Below, piece by piece: positions 20,501 through 30,061 of a DNA stretch of 58,803 nucleotides (positions are counted from its first letter, which is position 1; each line of letters opens with the position of its first letter). The notes under the pieces were generated by a model. That model searched no databases. It worked only from the letters and a program-made list of their open reading frames with translations, and had not been told where the DNA came from. Both the position numbers and the translations under genes were made by a program. Source of the DNA: Kribbia dieselivorans NBRC 106261. Lineage in GTDB: Bacteria; Actinomycetota; Actinomycetes; Actinomycetales; Dermatophilaceae. The DNA is taken from NCBI RefSeq assembly GCF_001552435.1, contig NZ_BCRE01000007.1:1-58803 (forward strand). The letters run 5' to 3'.

Positions 20501-22686
20501 CCGTCGGGCTACGCAACGTGCCTCCGACCCCGGCGAACTACGCGCAACGCAGTGGACGAGCAGGCCGGTCCGGCCAACCGGCTCTGGTTGTCACCTACTG
20601 CGCCACGGGCAACTCGCACGACCAGTACTACTTCCGCCGATCTCAGCAGATGGTCGCCGGTTCGGTGGTCGCGCCGCGCCTCGACCTCACCAATCAGGCA
20701 CTGTTGCGATCTCACCTGCACGGGATCTGGCTCGCCGAGACCCACGCCGACCTCGGTGGCCGCCTGCCACAACTTCTGGACGCCGAGGGCGACAACCCGA
20801 CCTTGGTGATCAAGCCCGACAAGGCTGCCCAACTCAGCGATACGGATGCCGTCATGCGCGCGACCGCCGTCGCCGAGCAGTTGGTGGCGCAGCTGGAGGG
20901 GGCGTCCTGGTGGTCACCAACCTGGGTCGCTGACGTCATGCGTGAGGCACTCCGCGAGTTCGATCGGGCCTGTGATCGGTGGCGCAGCCTCTACCGTGCG
21001 GCCCTGGCCGACCAGGCAGAGCAGAACCGACTGGTCCTTATGGCCAACCTGACCGCCTTCGAGCGCAAGGCGGCCGAGTCCCGACGGCGTGAGGCGGAGA
21101 ATCAACTGCGGTTGCTCAAGAACGAGGACGACGGTCGCTCTCACTCCGACTTCTACACCTACCGCTATCTCGCCTCCGAGGGCTTCCTGCCGGGCTACTC
21201 GTTCCCTCGCCTCCCCCTGGCTGCGTACATCCCGGCGGTTCGGCAGAGCACGGTCAACCGCGATGGCGGCGACTTCCTCCAGCGGCCCCGGTTCCTGGCG
21301 ATCAGCGAGTTCGGGCCGCGAGCCCTGATCTACCACGAGGGGGCCCGTTACGAGGTGACCCGCGTACAGATCCCGATGGTGCAGGGTCAGGGGGTGGGCA
21401 GCGTCGATGTCGAGGAGGCCCGTCGTTGCGAGGCCTGCGGCTATCACCACCGTCGCCAGCCAGGGCTCGACGTCTGCGAAAACTGTGGCACGGAGCTCGG
21501 TGCGGCCGCCCAGGGGCTGATGCAGATGCGCACGGTGTTCACCCGCCGCCGGGAGCGGATCTCCAGCGATGAGGAGGAGCGCCGCCGGGCTGGCTATGAG
21601 CTCGAGACCTCCTACCGGTTTGCCGTCCACGGCAAGAACGTGGCGCGAACCGATGCCGAGATCCTCGGCACGACCGGTCAGATCGGGGAGGTCTCGTATG
21701 GGGACACCGCTACCGTCCGTGTCACCAATCTCGGGTTGAGGCGGCGCAAGGACCCCACCGATCGAGGCTATTGGCTCGATACGGTGAGCGGGCAGTGGCT
21801 GAGCGAGAAGATGGCAGCGGTCGCGGGCGACGAGGACCTTCCCGACGCGGCACAGGTCAAGAGCAAGCAGAAGGTCATCCCCTACGTCGAGGACACCCGA
21901 AACATCCTCGTTCTCCGGCTGGCTGAGCAGGTGAGCGAGGAGGTCGCGGTGAGCCTTCGGATCGCCCTTGAACGCGGTATCGAGGCGGCTTTCCAGCTGG
22001 AGGACTCGGAACTGTCGGGCGAACCGTTGCCGGACGACCTCGGGCGCGCTCGCATGCTGCTCACGGAGTCGGCCGAAGGGGGAGCGGGTGTCCTGCGGCG
22101 GCTGGTCACCGAGCCGGACGCGCTGGGTCGCGCCGCTCGGCAGGCACTCGAGGTCGCCCACTTCTACCCCGACACCGGCGCTGACCTCGAGCGCGCTCCG
22201 GGTGCAACGGACCAATGCACCAAAGCGTGCTACGACTGCCTGCTGTCGTACTCAAACCAGCTCGAGCACGAACTCATCGACCGGCACGCCGTCCGCGACC
22301 TGCTGCTGAGCATGGCGAACGCGAGTGTGGTCGACCACGCAGTAGGGACAACCCTCGATTCGACCCCCGAGGCCGGGAGCCCGGATCGGACGAGCACCGA
22401 GGGCGATGTCGAAGGACAGTTGGTCCGCTTCCTGCGCGAGCACGGGTACGAACTACCGCAGCCCAACACCACCTTGATCGGAAGCGCCCGCCCGGACTAC
22501 GTCTTCGAGGGCCGGAGTCCGGTCGCCATCTTCGTCGGGGAGGACGACATCACGCCAGAACGGAGCTCCGAAGCGGAGGACGCACTCCTGGATCTGGGCT
22601 GGGGCGTCCTCCGACTGGGCACACCCGACCAATGGCCGACCACGGTCGCCGCCCGACCCGACGTGTTTGGCCAAGGAAGGAACTGA
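17521..22686 (+). CDS. Large DEAD/DEAH helicase with DUF1998 and nuclease-like C-terminus
   Basis: Superfamily 2 helicase of 1721 residues, first gene of the defence operon. Walker A TGTGSGKS lies at about residues 122-129, DELH at 241-244 and motif III-like GTSATM near 278. Helicase motif VI, QRSGRAGR, lies near 1010. Cysteine pairs (CREC near 460, CLSC near 573) suggest a zinc insert between the RecA lobes, and CEAC/CENC (1303-1322) a zinc ribbon. CTKACYDCLLSY near 1566 is the DUF1998 cysteine cluster found in DrmB, DruE and MrfA-type proteins. Residues 1630-1715 (RPDYVFEG...AEDALLDLGWGVLRL) look like a Vsr/DUF559-type endonuclease fold with weak catalytic residues. DISARM splits helicase and DUF1998 into DrmA and DrmB; here they are one chain. 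The role, translocation on foreign DNA, is inferred. Confidence 0.88.
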   Translation: MVSNDAGGMDVFDAQQQLIDDYRSFTTAFVDIDDARIKEHVADQLERGEQWPAPWLSLNPAFESGGSVSDLVREGLLHDECRRIFRVKSAIDDAGSHELTFHRHQRDAIEAARSGRSYVLTTGTGSGKSLAYIVPIVDSVLSQPRRPGVKAIVVYPMNALANSQQLELEKFLRFGYGPGREPVTFARYTGQERGEERQRILDNPPDILLTNYVMLELILTRPEERRRLVAAAKGLEFLVLDELHTYRGRQGADVAMLVRRVREACEAPNLQCVGTSATMATGGTIADQRAKVAEVATRIFGAEVTPGRVIGETLARATVPLERTDGLAECVRQTVPTTFDQLRQWPLASWIESTFGLDEEAGTGVIIRQRPRKVREDAAPRLSELTGLTTQSCEEAIRATLLAGSKVTDPDTKRPLFAFRLHQFLSKGDSVYVTLEPEATRVVTSSYQVAAPGQPSKLLYPLSFCRECGQEYLAVARTERHGQITFRPRRDRDASGGEQDDGYLFISTDNPWPEQPVTEDRLPDSWVDGTEVVVNRQKYLPERVNVDPSGNQTAMGERGTSVAFVPSPLMFCLSCRVSYESARGNDYSRLATLDREGRSSAVSIISQSVVRSLRKVDDLPQDARKLLTFVDNRQDASLQAGHFNDFVQVIQMRGALYRAARDNNGIDHLDLARSVVKALGTPFEEYAASPDAKFSARREAEAAFRDLVEFRLYSDIQPGRRITLPNLEQTGLLRIEYKDLAEICEDEDTWTSAYEPLKHATAGLRQELCRIVLDELRRALVIDAACLTEEGFERLKRQSHQHLQGLWTVSTREVLPSIGTAFARSGSGRERSIDKLFLSGRSALGSYLRKPQRFPDHLERLGTDDAQRIISDILRILARVGLLEVVVPGEQGGPGYRLKSSSLLWVAGEGQHAAADPLRMTVDAEQGGRVNVFFRDLYRQDSDDLTGLRASEHTAQVSSHDRENREQQFRDGALPLLFCSPTMELGVDIASLNAVGLRNVPPTPANYAQRSGRAGRSGQPALVVTYCATGNSHDQYYFRRSQQMVAGSVVAPRLDLTNQALLRSHLHGIWLAETHADLGGRLPQLLDAEGDNPTLVIKPDKAAQLSDTDAVMRATAVAEQLVAQLEGASWWSPTWVADVMREALREFDRACDRWRSLYRAALADQAEQNRLVLMANLTAFERKAAESRRREAENQLRLLKNEDDGRSHSDFYTYRYLASEGFLPGYSFPRLPLAAYIPAVRQSTVNRDGGDFLQRPRFLAISEFGPRALIYHEGARYEVTRVQIPMVQGQGVGSVDVEEARRCEACGYHHRRQPGLDVCENCGTELGAAAQGLMQMRTVFTRRRERISSDEEERRRAGYELETSYRFAVHGKNVARTDAEILGTTGQIGEVSYGDTATVRVTNLGLRRRKDPTDRGYWLDTVSGQWLSEKMAAVAGDEDLPDAAQVKSKQKVIPYVEDTRNILVLRLAEQVSEEVAVSLRIALERGIEAAFQLEDSELSGEPLPDDLGRARMLLTESAEGGAGVLRRLVTEPDALGRAARQALEVAHFYPDTGADLERAPGATDQCTKACYDCLLSYSNQLEHELIDRHAVRDLLLSMANASVVDHAVGTTLDSTPEAGSPDRTSTEGDVEGQLVRFLREHGYELPQPNTTLIGSARPDYVFEGRSPVAIFVGEDDITPERSSEAEDALLDLGWGVLRLGTPDQWPTTVAARPDVFGQGRN

Positions 22687-22687
22687 A

Positions 22688-25492
22688 ATGGGATTCCAAC
22701 CCGGGAGCCTCGTAGCCGCACGCGGCCGCGAGTGGGTGGTGCTGCCCGAGAGCGCCGACGATCTGTTGGTGCTCCGCCCCCTCGGCGGCACCGACGACGA
22801 CATCGCTGCGGTGTTGCCGGCGATCGAGCAGGTCAGCCCCGCGTCGTTCCCACCGCCGAGTCCAGACGATCTCGGTGACCAAACCAGCGCGGCGCTCCTG
22901 CGCAGCGCCCTGCAGATCGGCTTCCGCTCCAGCACCGGCCCATTTCGCAGCCTCGCCGGCCTGGCCGTCGAACCCCGCTCCTATCAGCTGGTGCCGCTGC
23001 TGATGGCCCTGCGGCAAGACACCGTACGTCTGCTGATCGCCGACGACGTCGGCATCGGCAAGACGATCGAGGCAGGCCTCATCGCCGCCGAACTCCTGGC
23101 CATCGGCGACGCACGTGCAACGTCGGTGCTGTGCAGCCCGGCCCTCGCCGAGCAGTGGCAACGGGAGCTGCGCGAGAAGTTCGGTCTCGAGGCCGAGTTG
23201 GTTTTGCCCAGCACCGTCAAACGTCTCCAACGAGGGCTCGTCGGCTCGGAGACGATCTTCGAGCGCTATCCGGTGACGGTGGTCTCGACCGACTTCATCA
23301 AGGCAGACCGCCGCCGACACGAGTTCCTGCGGACCGCTCCCGACCTGATCATCGTCGACGAGGTCCACACCGCGGTCGCCGACGGGGGACTGGGCGGCAA
23401 GGCCCGTACTCAGCGCTACGAGTTGGTCCGGGCTTTGGCCGACGACCCCGAGCGCCACCTTGTGCTGGTGTCGGCCACGCCCCACAGCGGCAAGGAGGAA
23501 GCCTTCCGCAATCTCATCGGCCTGTTGCGCGACGACCTCGCCACGGTCGACTTGGAGCGGCAGCAGGGGCGTGAATCGCTGGCCCGCCACTTCGTGCAGC
23601 GACGTCGAGCCGACATCCGCCACTACCTCGACGAGAACACGCCGTTCCCCAAGGACCGGGAGACCAAGGAGGTCTCCTATTCGCTGTCCCCGGAGTACAA
23701 GTCGCTCTTCGAGGACGTCCTCGCGTATGCCAGGGGGTCCGTCCGCACCGAAGGCACGGCGGTGGAGAAGCGCGTGTCCTACTGGTCGGCGCTCGCCTTG
23801 CTCCGCACTCTGGCCTCCAGCCCGCGCGCCGCAGTCCAGACGCTCAACAGCCGAGCCGCTCGGGTGTCATCTGCGGAGGAGGCAGACGCGATCGGCCGGG
23901 CGGTCGTGCTCGATCAGGCCGACGACGAGGCAACCGAGGCCGCCGATGCCACCCCGGGGGCAAACGACACGGAGACGAATAGCCGCGAGCAACGGCTCCT
24001 GCGGGACTTCCGCACTCGCGCCGGACAACTCGAAGGCAAGGCGGATGCGAAGTACGCGATGTTGCTCAAGACGGTCAAACAGCTTTTGGCCGACGGCTTC
24101 CAACCCATCGTCTTCTGCCGCTTCATCGACACCGCCGAATACGTGGGCGAGCGCTTGGCAGCGGATCTCAAGCGCAACACCACCGTCGCCACCGTGACCG
24201 GCACGTTGCCGCCGGAGGAGCGCGGCAGGCGTATTCGGGAGCTTGGAGCCATCGACGGTAACCGGGTGCTGGTGGCGACGGACTGCCTGTCCGAGGGGGT
24301 CAACCTCCAAGATCAGTTCCAGGCGGTCCTTCACTACGACCTGGCGTGGAACCCGACCCGACACGAACAACGAGAGGGGCGTGTCGACCGCTTCGGCCAG
24401 CGGTCCGATGTGGTGCGCGCCGTCACCCTCTTCGGGGCAGACAATCAGATCGACGGCTTGGTGCTCGACGTGTTGCTTCGCAAGCACGCGGCGATCCGCA
24501 AGGCCACCGGCGTCAGCGTGCCTGTGCCGGACAGCAACCAAGCCGTCGTCGAGGCCTTGATGGAGGGCCTGCTGCTCCGCGGCCAGGACGCGTACCAGGA
24601 GAGCTTCGACCTCGGCCTCGACACCCAGGTCAGGGAACTGGACCGGGAGTGGGAGAGCGCGGCGGAGCGGGAGAAGCAGTCGCAGACCAAGTACGCCCAG
24701 AACGCCATCCACCCCGAGGAGGTGGCGGTCGAGGTGGCCGCCATCCAGTCGGGGATCGGCACCCACACCGGCGTTCAGAGCTTCATCGAGTCCGCGCTCC
24801 GCGCCTTCAACTCCACGATCCGCACCGTCGAGGGCGGTATGACCGCGACAATAGGCACCCTGCCGACCGGATTGCTCGACGCGCTACCGCCCGGGCGACC
24901 GGACCCCATGACGCTACGCGACGACTTCCCGGTCGGGCGTGGGGAAGCGGTGCTGCATCGCACCGATGACACGGTGTCGGCGATTGCCAACTATGTCGTC
25001 GAGGCGGCCCTGGATCAGTCCCTGCCTGACCAACTGCGTCCAGCCCGTCGCTGTGCGGCTGTGCGCTCGTCAGCGGTCAGCACCCGAACCACCCTTCTCC
25101 TGGTGCGCTATCGCTTCCACCTGACGCTTCCCAGCCGCTCTGGCGAGCGCACAGTAGTGGCCGAGGACGCGCGACTCCTGGCGTTCGAGGGATCACCGAA
25201 CAACGCCCGGTGGCTTGACGACGCGGAGGTCGAAGCCCTGACCGAGGCGCGGGCCACCGGCAACATCCCGGAGGCGCAGGCAGCCGATTTCGTGCGTCGC
25301 GCGGTCGACGGGCTTCCCGTGCTGAGCGGTCACCTTGATGGAGTCGGTGATGCTCTGGCCGAGGAGATCACCGCGTCCCATCGACGGGTGCGTCAGGCCA
25401 GCGGCGAGATCAAGCGCGGTCTGCAGGTCAAGGTCGAGCGACCCGCCGATGTACTCGGCGTCTATGTGTTCCTTCCCGAGGTGGTGGCCTGA
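22688..25492 (+). CDS. SNF2/RapA-type helicase, DrmD-like
   Basis: A 934-residue Snf2-family ATPase resembling DrmD of class 1 DISARM. Walker A is DVGIGKTIEAG (about residues 119-129), Walker B VDEVH near 223, and SATPHSGKEEAF follows. The second lobe has ATDCLSEGVNLQ and motif VI RHEQREGRVDRFGQ (about 558-571). The last 250 residues form a C-terminal domain of unknown fold. The ATG at 22688 is preceded by AAGGAAGG and stands one base after the helicase stop; the stop overlaps the methyltransferase start (TGATG). In DISARM such ATPases work with the methyltransferase to recognise incoming DNA; that role is inferred here. Confidence 0.9.
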   Translation: MGFQPGSLVAARGREWVVLPESADDLLVLRPLGGTDDDIAAVLPAIEQVSPASFPPPSPDDLGDQTSAALLRSALQIGFRSSTGPFRSLAGLAVEPRSYQLVPLLMALRQDTVRLLIADDVGIGKTIEAGLIAAELLAIGDARATSVLCSPALAEQWQRELREKFGLEAELVLPSTVKRLQRGLVGSETIFERYPVTVVSTDFIKADRRRHEFLRTAPDLIIVDEVHTAVADGGLGGKARTQRYELVRALADDPERHLVLVSATPHSGKEEAFRNLIGLLRDDLATVDLERQQGRESLARHFVQRRRADIRHYLDENTPFPKDRETKEVSYSLSPEYKSLFEDVLAYARGSVRTEGTAVEKRVSYWSALALLRTLASSPRAAVQTLNSRAARVSSAEEADAIGRAVVLDQADDEATEAADATPGANDTETNSREQRLLRDFRTRAGQLEGKADAKYAMLLKTVKQLLADGFQPIVFCRFIDTAEYVGERLAADLKRNTTVATVTGTLPPEERGRRIRELGAIDGNRVLVATDCLSEGVNLQDQFQAVLHYDLAWNPTRHEQREGRVDRFGQRSDVVRAVTLFGADNQIDGLVLDVLLRKHAAIRKATGVSVPVPDSNQAVVEALMEGLLLRGQDAYQESFDLGLDTQVRELDREWESAAEREKQSQTKYAQNAIHPEEVAVEVAAIQSGIGTHTGVQSFIESALRAFNSTIRTVEGGMTATIGTLPTGLLDALPPGRPDPMTLRDDFPVGRGEAVLHRTDDTVSAIANYVVEAALDQSLPDQLRPARRCAAVRSSAVSTRTTLLLVRYRFHLTLPSRSGERTVVAEDARLLAFEGSPNNARWLDDAEVEALTEARATGNIPEAQAADFVRRAVDGLPVLSGHLDGVGDALAEEITASHRRVRQASGEIKRGLQVKVERPADVLGVYVFLPEVVA

Positions 25493-28400
25493 TGAGCGAC
25501 AACAGCTATGTCGGTGTTCGCATCGAGGGTGGATTGCTGCCCTCGTCCTTGCTGGGACGCCTGGCCGACGTCAAGTCGGGAGGCTTGGATGGCAGCGCGA
25601 GTGCCGACTACGGGCTGGCGCACGGGGAAACCGTGCGGGAGGCCGCCAACCGGGTGTGGGCCTACTTGCGCACCGTCTGGGCCGGTTACCGGTCGGCGCT
25701 GGCCGACCTCTCCGAGTCGGATCGCGCGACGACCCTGACACGGGAGCGGTGGCTGCTGATCCTGCTCGACCAATTCGGCTACGGCCGAGTCCCACCGGGC
25801 AAGGGCCTCGACGTCGATGGCAAGCACTTCCCGGTCTCACACGCGTGGGGCCAAGTCCCGATCCATCTGCTCGGTTCGCGTATCGACTTGGATCGTCGGA
25901 CCAGCGGTGTCGCCGGGGCAGCCGGCCAAGCGCCGCAGTCGATGGTTCAGGAGTTGCTGAACCGCTCCGACGACCACCTGTGGGCGGTGCTGTCGAACGG
26001 CTCGACCCTTCGCCTGCTCCGCGACTCCACCAGTCTGGTCGGCAGCGCCTACATCGACTTCGACCTCGAGGCGATCTTCGACGGGGAGTTGTTCAGCGAC
26101 TTCCTCGTGATGTTCACCCTCGCGCACGCCAGCCGACTGGCGGTGCGTGACGAGGAGATTGGCGCCGACTCCTGCTGGCTGGAGCAATGGCGTGAGACAG
26201 CGGTCGCGGCAGGCTCCCGCGCACTCGACCAACTGCGTGTCGGCGTGGTCGAGGCGATCGAGACCCTCGGCAGCGGGTTCCTCGCCCACCCGTCCAATGC
26301 CGAATTGCGCGCGCAGGTGGAGGCCGACGAGATCTCGTTGGCCGACTACAACCACGCCTTGCTGCGGGTCATCTATCGGCTTCTCTTCTCCTTCGTTGCC
26401 GAGGACCGGGGTGTGCTGCTCGACCCGGCGGCGCCGCCAGAGGTTCGGCAGCGGTACATCGACTACTTCTCTACCGACCGGTTGCGCCGCGTGGCGCGCA
26501 AACGACGCGGCGGCCGTCACGGGGACCGCTGGCAGGCACTCAATCTGGTCTGGTCGGGTTTGGGCCGGTCAGGGGGACGCCCGGAGCTGGCCCTGGCGGG
26601 GATTGGCGGCCTCTTCGAGCGTGGGCCTTTGGACTTCCTCGCCGACGCGCAGTTGTCCAACGAAGCGCTGCTGGGCGCCGTGCGGGCGCTGAGCCAGGTG
26701 TCGGAGAAGGGCAGCGGCCACACTCGATTGGTCGACTACAAGCACTTAGATTCCGAAGAGCTGGGCTCGATCTACGAGTCACTGCTCGAGTACGTCCCGC
26801 AGTGGGATGCCGCCAATCGCCGATACCACCTTGGTTCGGCTGCAGGGAACAGCCGCAAGACCACCGGCTCGTACTACACGCCGACCTCGTTGATCGAGAC
26901 CTTGCTCGACACCGCGCTCGACCCGGTCATTGCCACCGCAGCCAAGGGTGCTGCCACCCCAGACGACGCGGTGGCAGCACTGCTCGGCCTCACGGTCTGC
27001 GACCCGGCCTGTGGATCCGGGCACTTCCTTGTCGGCGCGGCCCGACGTATCGCCAAAGCGCTCGCCGCGGCCCGCGCAGGCGACCCCGAGCCGCCGCCGG
27101 AGCAGGTTCGTTCGGCGCTGCGCGAGGTGATCGGCACGTGCATCTACGGCGTTGACATCAACCCATTGGCAGCCGAGCTGGCAAAGGTCTCGTTGTGGCT
27201 TGAGGCGATGGAACCGGGCCGCCCGTTGGCGTTCCTCGACGCCCACATCAAGGTCGGCAACTCCCTCGTCGGCGCGACTCCTGCACTCTTGGACGCTGGA
27301 CTCCCGCAGGACGCGTTCAAGGCGATCGAGGGAGACGACAAGAAGGTCGTCTCTGCGCTGGCCAAGCGCAACAAGGAGGAAGCACCCGGCCAGGGTTCGC
27401 TGTTCGGTGTCGATGAGGCGCGCACCAGCAACGCGGAGCTCGTCCCGGCGGCCGCAGCGCTGACTGGCATGGGAGCATCGATGGCCGACGTCCATGTTCA
27501 ACAGCAGCGGTTGAGGCAGTACGTGGACTCCGACGCCTACCGATCAGCGAAGCTTCACGCCGACGCCTGGTGCGCGGCCTTCGTCTGGCCGAAGACGAAC
27601 GACGCGGTGACCTGCCCGACGAACGGCGCACTGGAGGACATCCGTCGAGGAGCGATCACCGACGGGATGCGTGCCGAAACCGAGCGGCTGGCGAGCGAAT
27701 ACCGCTTCTTCCACTGGCACTTGGAGTTCCCGCACATCTTCCCCACGGAGCGCCCGGAGAGCGGCGGGACGATCAACCCGGCTACTGGCTGGTACGGCGG
27801 CTTCAGCGCGGTCCTCGGTAACCCGCCTTGGGAACGCGTCAAGCTGCAGGAGCAGGAGTTCTTCGCCAGCCGCGACCCAGACATCGCGAACGCCCCCAAT
27901 GCAGCGGCGCGCAAGCGACTGATCAAGCAGTTGCCCGACACTAACCCGGCGTTGCACGGATCTTTCTTGGCGGCCAAACGGCGTGCAGAGGGCGAGTCCC
28001 ACGTACTGAGAAACTCCGGGCGATTCCCGCTGGCTGGGCGAGGCGACATCAACACGTACGCCGTGTTCAGCGAGGGCAACCGCGCGATCGTCGGGGAGCG
28101 CGGTCGTCTGGGCATCATCGTGCCCACGGGCATCGCCACGGACGCCACCACGCAGTATTTCTTCCGGGATCTCGTCGAGACGGGTGCGTTGGCCAGCCTG
28201 TACGATTTCGAAAACGCCAAACCTTTGTTCGATGGTGTCCACAGGTCCTTCAAGTTTTGCCTTCTGACGCTTAGTGGGCGCGACTCGCGAGTGCCTGCGG
28301 CCGACTTCGCATTCTTCGCTCACGACCCGGTGGATCTCAAGAAGGACGATGTTCGCTTTACTCTTACGCCAGAGGAGATCACCCTTCTCAACCCCAACAC

Positions 28401-29379
28401 CGGTACTTGTCCCGTCTTCCGGTCCCGCCGCGATGCCGAGATCACGCTTGGTATCTACCGCAGGGTGCCAGTGCTGATCAACGAGAATGACCCGGAGAAC
28501 GGCAACCCCTGGGGCATCAAGTTCATGACGATGTTCCACATGTCCAACGACTCTCACCTTTTCCACACCCGCGACGAACTGGAAGCCGACGGATGGGTAC
28601 TTAACCGCAACGTCTTCGAGCGCCCAATTTCGAACGGGGGGGGGGTGACCTTTGAGCGCATGTTGCCGCTCTACGAGGCCAAGATGATTCACCATTACGA
28701 CACCAAGTGGGCCACGTACATGCCTGACGGCTCGACACGTGATGTCACGCCCGAGGAGAAGCGCGACCCCGACTTCCACGTCATGCCCCGCTATTGGGTC
28801 CACAAGAAGGAGTTGAAAAGACTCCTGCCGGACGAATTCAAAGGAACCGGGTTCTTCGCCTTCAGGAACATTGCGCGGGCGACTGATGCTCGCACGATTA
28901 TCGGAACGCTGATCCCGGTCGTTCCAGTTGGGCATAGCATGCCCCTGATGTTCAGCCACGGGGGTAGAGTGCTGCAGGCTGCGATGACTTCCATCGCGAT
29001 GGACTACGTCCTTCGGCAGAAACTCGGAGGAACCAACCTCACCTACAACTACATCCAGCAACTGCCTATGCCAAAACGGCAGGTGGTAGGTGCCTGGCCT
29101 ATGTTGGATGATCGAGTCGACCGCCTCAACTCCCAGTGGCTTGACATTGACACCAATGCCCGACTTCGCGCGGAGCTCGATGCGCTGATGTTCCACCTGT
29201 TCGGCGTCTCCCGCGCCGACGCCGACTACATCATGGAGACATTCCCCATCGTCAAGCGCAACGATATGAAGGCCTACGGCGAGTACCGCACCAAGCGACT
29301 GGTCCTTGATGCTTACGACCGCCTGGCCCCCAAGAGCCAAGCGGTCGAGGAGGGGTTGAGCCATGCACCCACCCAGTGA
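25492..29379 (+). CDS. Eco57I/PglX-like adenine-N6 DNA methyltransferase, phase-variable
   Basis: A 1295-residue methyltransferase of the class seen in type IIG enzymes, Pgl/BREX PglX and DISARM DrmMI. A helical N-terminal region of about 400 residues precedes the catalytic domain. There, motif I is [10 protein letters not shown] (Asp504), [13 protein letters not shown] follows, and motif IV is NPPW (Asn777). The C-terminal part should hold the target-recognition region. A run of ten G at 28636-28645 encodes G1049-G1051, immediately before the module starting MLPLYEAK (residue 1057). That module is duplicated as the separate gene at 31079-31951. Codon use turns less GC-rich from about 28200 onward, a sign that the specificity half was acquired separately. 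In the sequenced state the frame is open (ON). Confidence 0.92.
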   Translation: MSDNSYVGVRIEGGLLPSSLLGRLADVKSGGLDGSASADYGLAHGETVREAANRVWAYLRTVWAGYRSALADLSESDRATTLTRERWLLILLDQFGYGRVPPGKGLDVDGKHFPVSHAWGQVPIHLLGSRIDLDRRTSGVAGAAGQAPQSMVQELLNRSDDHLWAVLSNGSTLRLLRDSTSLVGSAYIDFDLEAIFDGELFSDFLVMFTLAHASRLAVRDEEIGADSCWLEQWRETAVAAGSRALDQLRVGVVEAIETLGSGFLAHPSNAELRAQVEADEISLADYNHALLRVIYRLLFSFVAEDRGVLLDPAAPPEVRQRYIDYFSTDRLRRVARKRRGGRHGDRWQALNLVWSGLGRSGGRPELALAGIGGLFERGPLDFLADAQLSNEALLGAVRALSQVSEKGSGHTRLVDYKHLDSEELGSIYESLLEYVPQWDAANRRYHLGSAAGNSRKTTGSYYTPTSLIETLLDTALDPVIATAAKGAATPDDAVAALLGLTVCDPACGSGHFLVGAARRIAKALAAARAGDPEPPPEQVRSALREVIGTCIYGVDINPLAAELAKVSLWLEAMEPGRPLAFLDAHIKVGNSLVGATPALLDAGLPQDAFKAIEGDDKKVVSALAKRNKEEAPGQGSLFGVDEARTSNAELVPAAAALTGMGASMADVHVQQQRLRQYVDSDAYRSAKLHADAWCAAFVWPKTNDAVTCPTNGALEDIRRGAITDGMRAETERLASEYRFFHWHLEFPHIFPTERPESGGTINPATGWYGGFSAVLGNPPWERVKLQEQEFFASRDPDIANAPNAAARKRLIKQLPDTNPALHGSFLAAKRRAEGESHVLRNSGRFPLAGRGDINTYAVFSEGNRAIVGERGRLGIIVPTGIATDATTQYFFRDLVETGALASLYDFENAKPLFDGVHRSFKFCLLTLSGRDSRVPAADFAFFAHDPVDLKKDDVRFTLTPEEITLLNPNTGTCPVFRSRRDAEITLGIYRRVPVLINENDPENGNPWGIKFMTMFHMSNDSHLFHTRDELEADGWVLNRNVFERPISNGGGVTFERMLPLYEAKMIHHYDTKWATYMPDGSTRDVTPEEKRDPDFHVMPRYWVHKKELKRLLPDEFKGTGFFAFRNIARATDARTIIGTLIPVVPVGHSMPLMFSHGGRVLQAAMTSIAMDYVLRQKLGGTNLTYNYIQQLPMPKRQVVGAWPMLDDRVDRLNSQWLDIDTNARLRAELDALMFHLFGVSRADADYIMETFPIVKRNDMKAYGEYRTKRLVLDAYDRLAPKSQAVEEGLSHAPTQ
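28636..28645 (+). repeat. G10 homopolymer tract inside the methyltransferase gene
   Basis: There are ten G in a row in the coding strand. With 10 G the frame continues as GGG GGG GGG GTG ACC. With 9 G the next codon is TGA, and with 11 G a TGA follows three codons later. An ATG at 28660 then lies 4 to 15 bases beyond the stop. This is the structure of a slipped-strand phase-variation switch; the Streptomyces coelicolor pglX gene is known to switch through a G tract. Confidence 0.85.
28660..29379 (+). repeat. C-terminal (specificity) module, copy A
   Basis: This segment encodes residues 1057-1295 of the methyltransferase. Its first about 140 bases resemble 31100-31240, and its last about 100 bases (29227-29320) resemble 31760-31853, while the middle is divergent. 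The end blocks share words such as AAGATGATTCACCA and [14 protein letters not shown] at the protein level. It forms a diverged direct repeat with copy B, 2.44 kb apart. Confidence 0.8.
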
Positions 29380-30061
29380 CGAGGTGCAAGCGGAACTCCG
29401 GCCCCTGATCGCCGCGAACCAGAATCGGCTCGGCGATGTGTACCGTCTGCTTGATCGAGGTTGGACGAACCAGAGGATTGCTGCGGAACTGGGAGTAGGA
29501 ACGAGCGGTTTCGTCGCCAATCAGCGTGTGGCCATCCAGGCGCTTCTCGAAGGCCGGAATCCGAACGGTCCGCGGATGGCCGACCAGGTGGCCTCGGCCG
29601 TGCGCGGCGTGACCAGAGGCGCTCAGTTGTCGGCGGAGGCTGCGGCATACATCGACGCACTTCTGGATGCCCTTGCTGGCATCTCTGGAAGTCACCCTGC
29701 CCCTCGACCCAAGTCCGCAGCCGCTCAAACGAGTCCAGCCGGTGACACGTCCTCGAACCTGAGGGACGACTTCGACTGGGAGATCAAGAAGCGCCTCACC
29801 GGCCTGATCGCTCGTCTCCGTGAGTTGGGAATCGATCCGGATGACTACTCTGCAGCAGTCTCTGCGCCGTTTGCTCTTGACGTCGTCATGCGCTTGGTCG
29901 CGGGCGGACACATGAGCACCACCTCCCGCGAACTCGTGGACCGCCGACGACTCGACCTCTCCATCGAGCAGTCCGTCATCGACTGGTCGGTGGACCTACC
30001 CCTGGCCGCGTCATTGATAGAGGACGCCCGCGGGCGCATCGACTACTGGAGGAGCATGTGA
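29363..30061 (+). CDS. HTH-like protein of the defence operon
   Basis: A 232-residue protein beginning 17 bases before the methyltransferase stop, with a good GAGGAGGGG ribosome site. Residues about 25-60 (DRGWTNQRIAAELGVGTSGFV) look like a helix-turn-helix. A Pro/Ala/Ser linker (about 112-130) separates this from a helical C-terminal domain. I do not recognise the family. It could be a small DNA-binding subunit or a regulator of the system. The stop overlaps the next gene (GTGA). Confidence 0.75.
   Translation: MHPPSDEVQAELRPLIAANQNRLGDVYRLLDRGWTNQRIAAELGVGTSGFVANQRVAIQALLEGRNPNGPRMADQVASAVRGVTRGAQLSAEAAAYIDALLDALAGISGSHPAPRPKSAAAQTSPAGDTSSNLRDDFDWEIKKRLTGLIARLRELGIDPDDYSAAVSAPFALDVVMRLVAGGHMSTTSRELVDRRRLDLSIEQSVIDWSVDLPLAASLIEDARGRIDYWRSM

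Noticed and set aside
17521-29379. Complete DISARM system
   Set aside because: A DUF1998 helicase, a DrmD-like ATPase and a DrmMI-like methyltransferase are present, but separate DrmA and DrmB and the PLD protein DrmC are not. Calling it DISARM outright would overstate the match.
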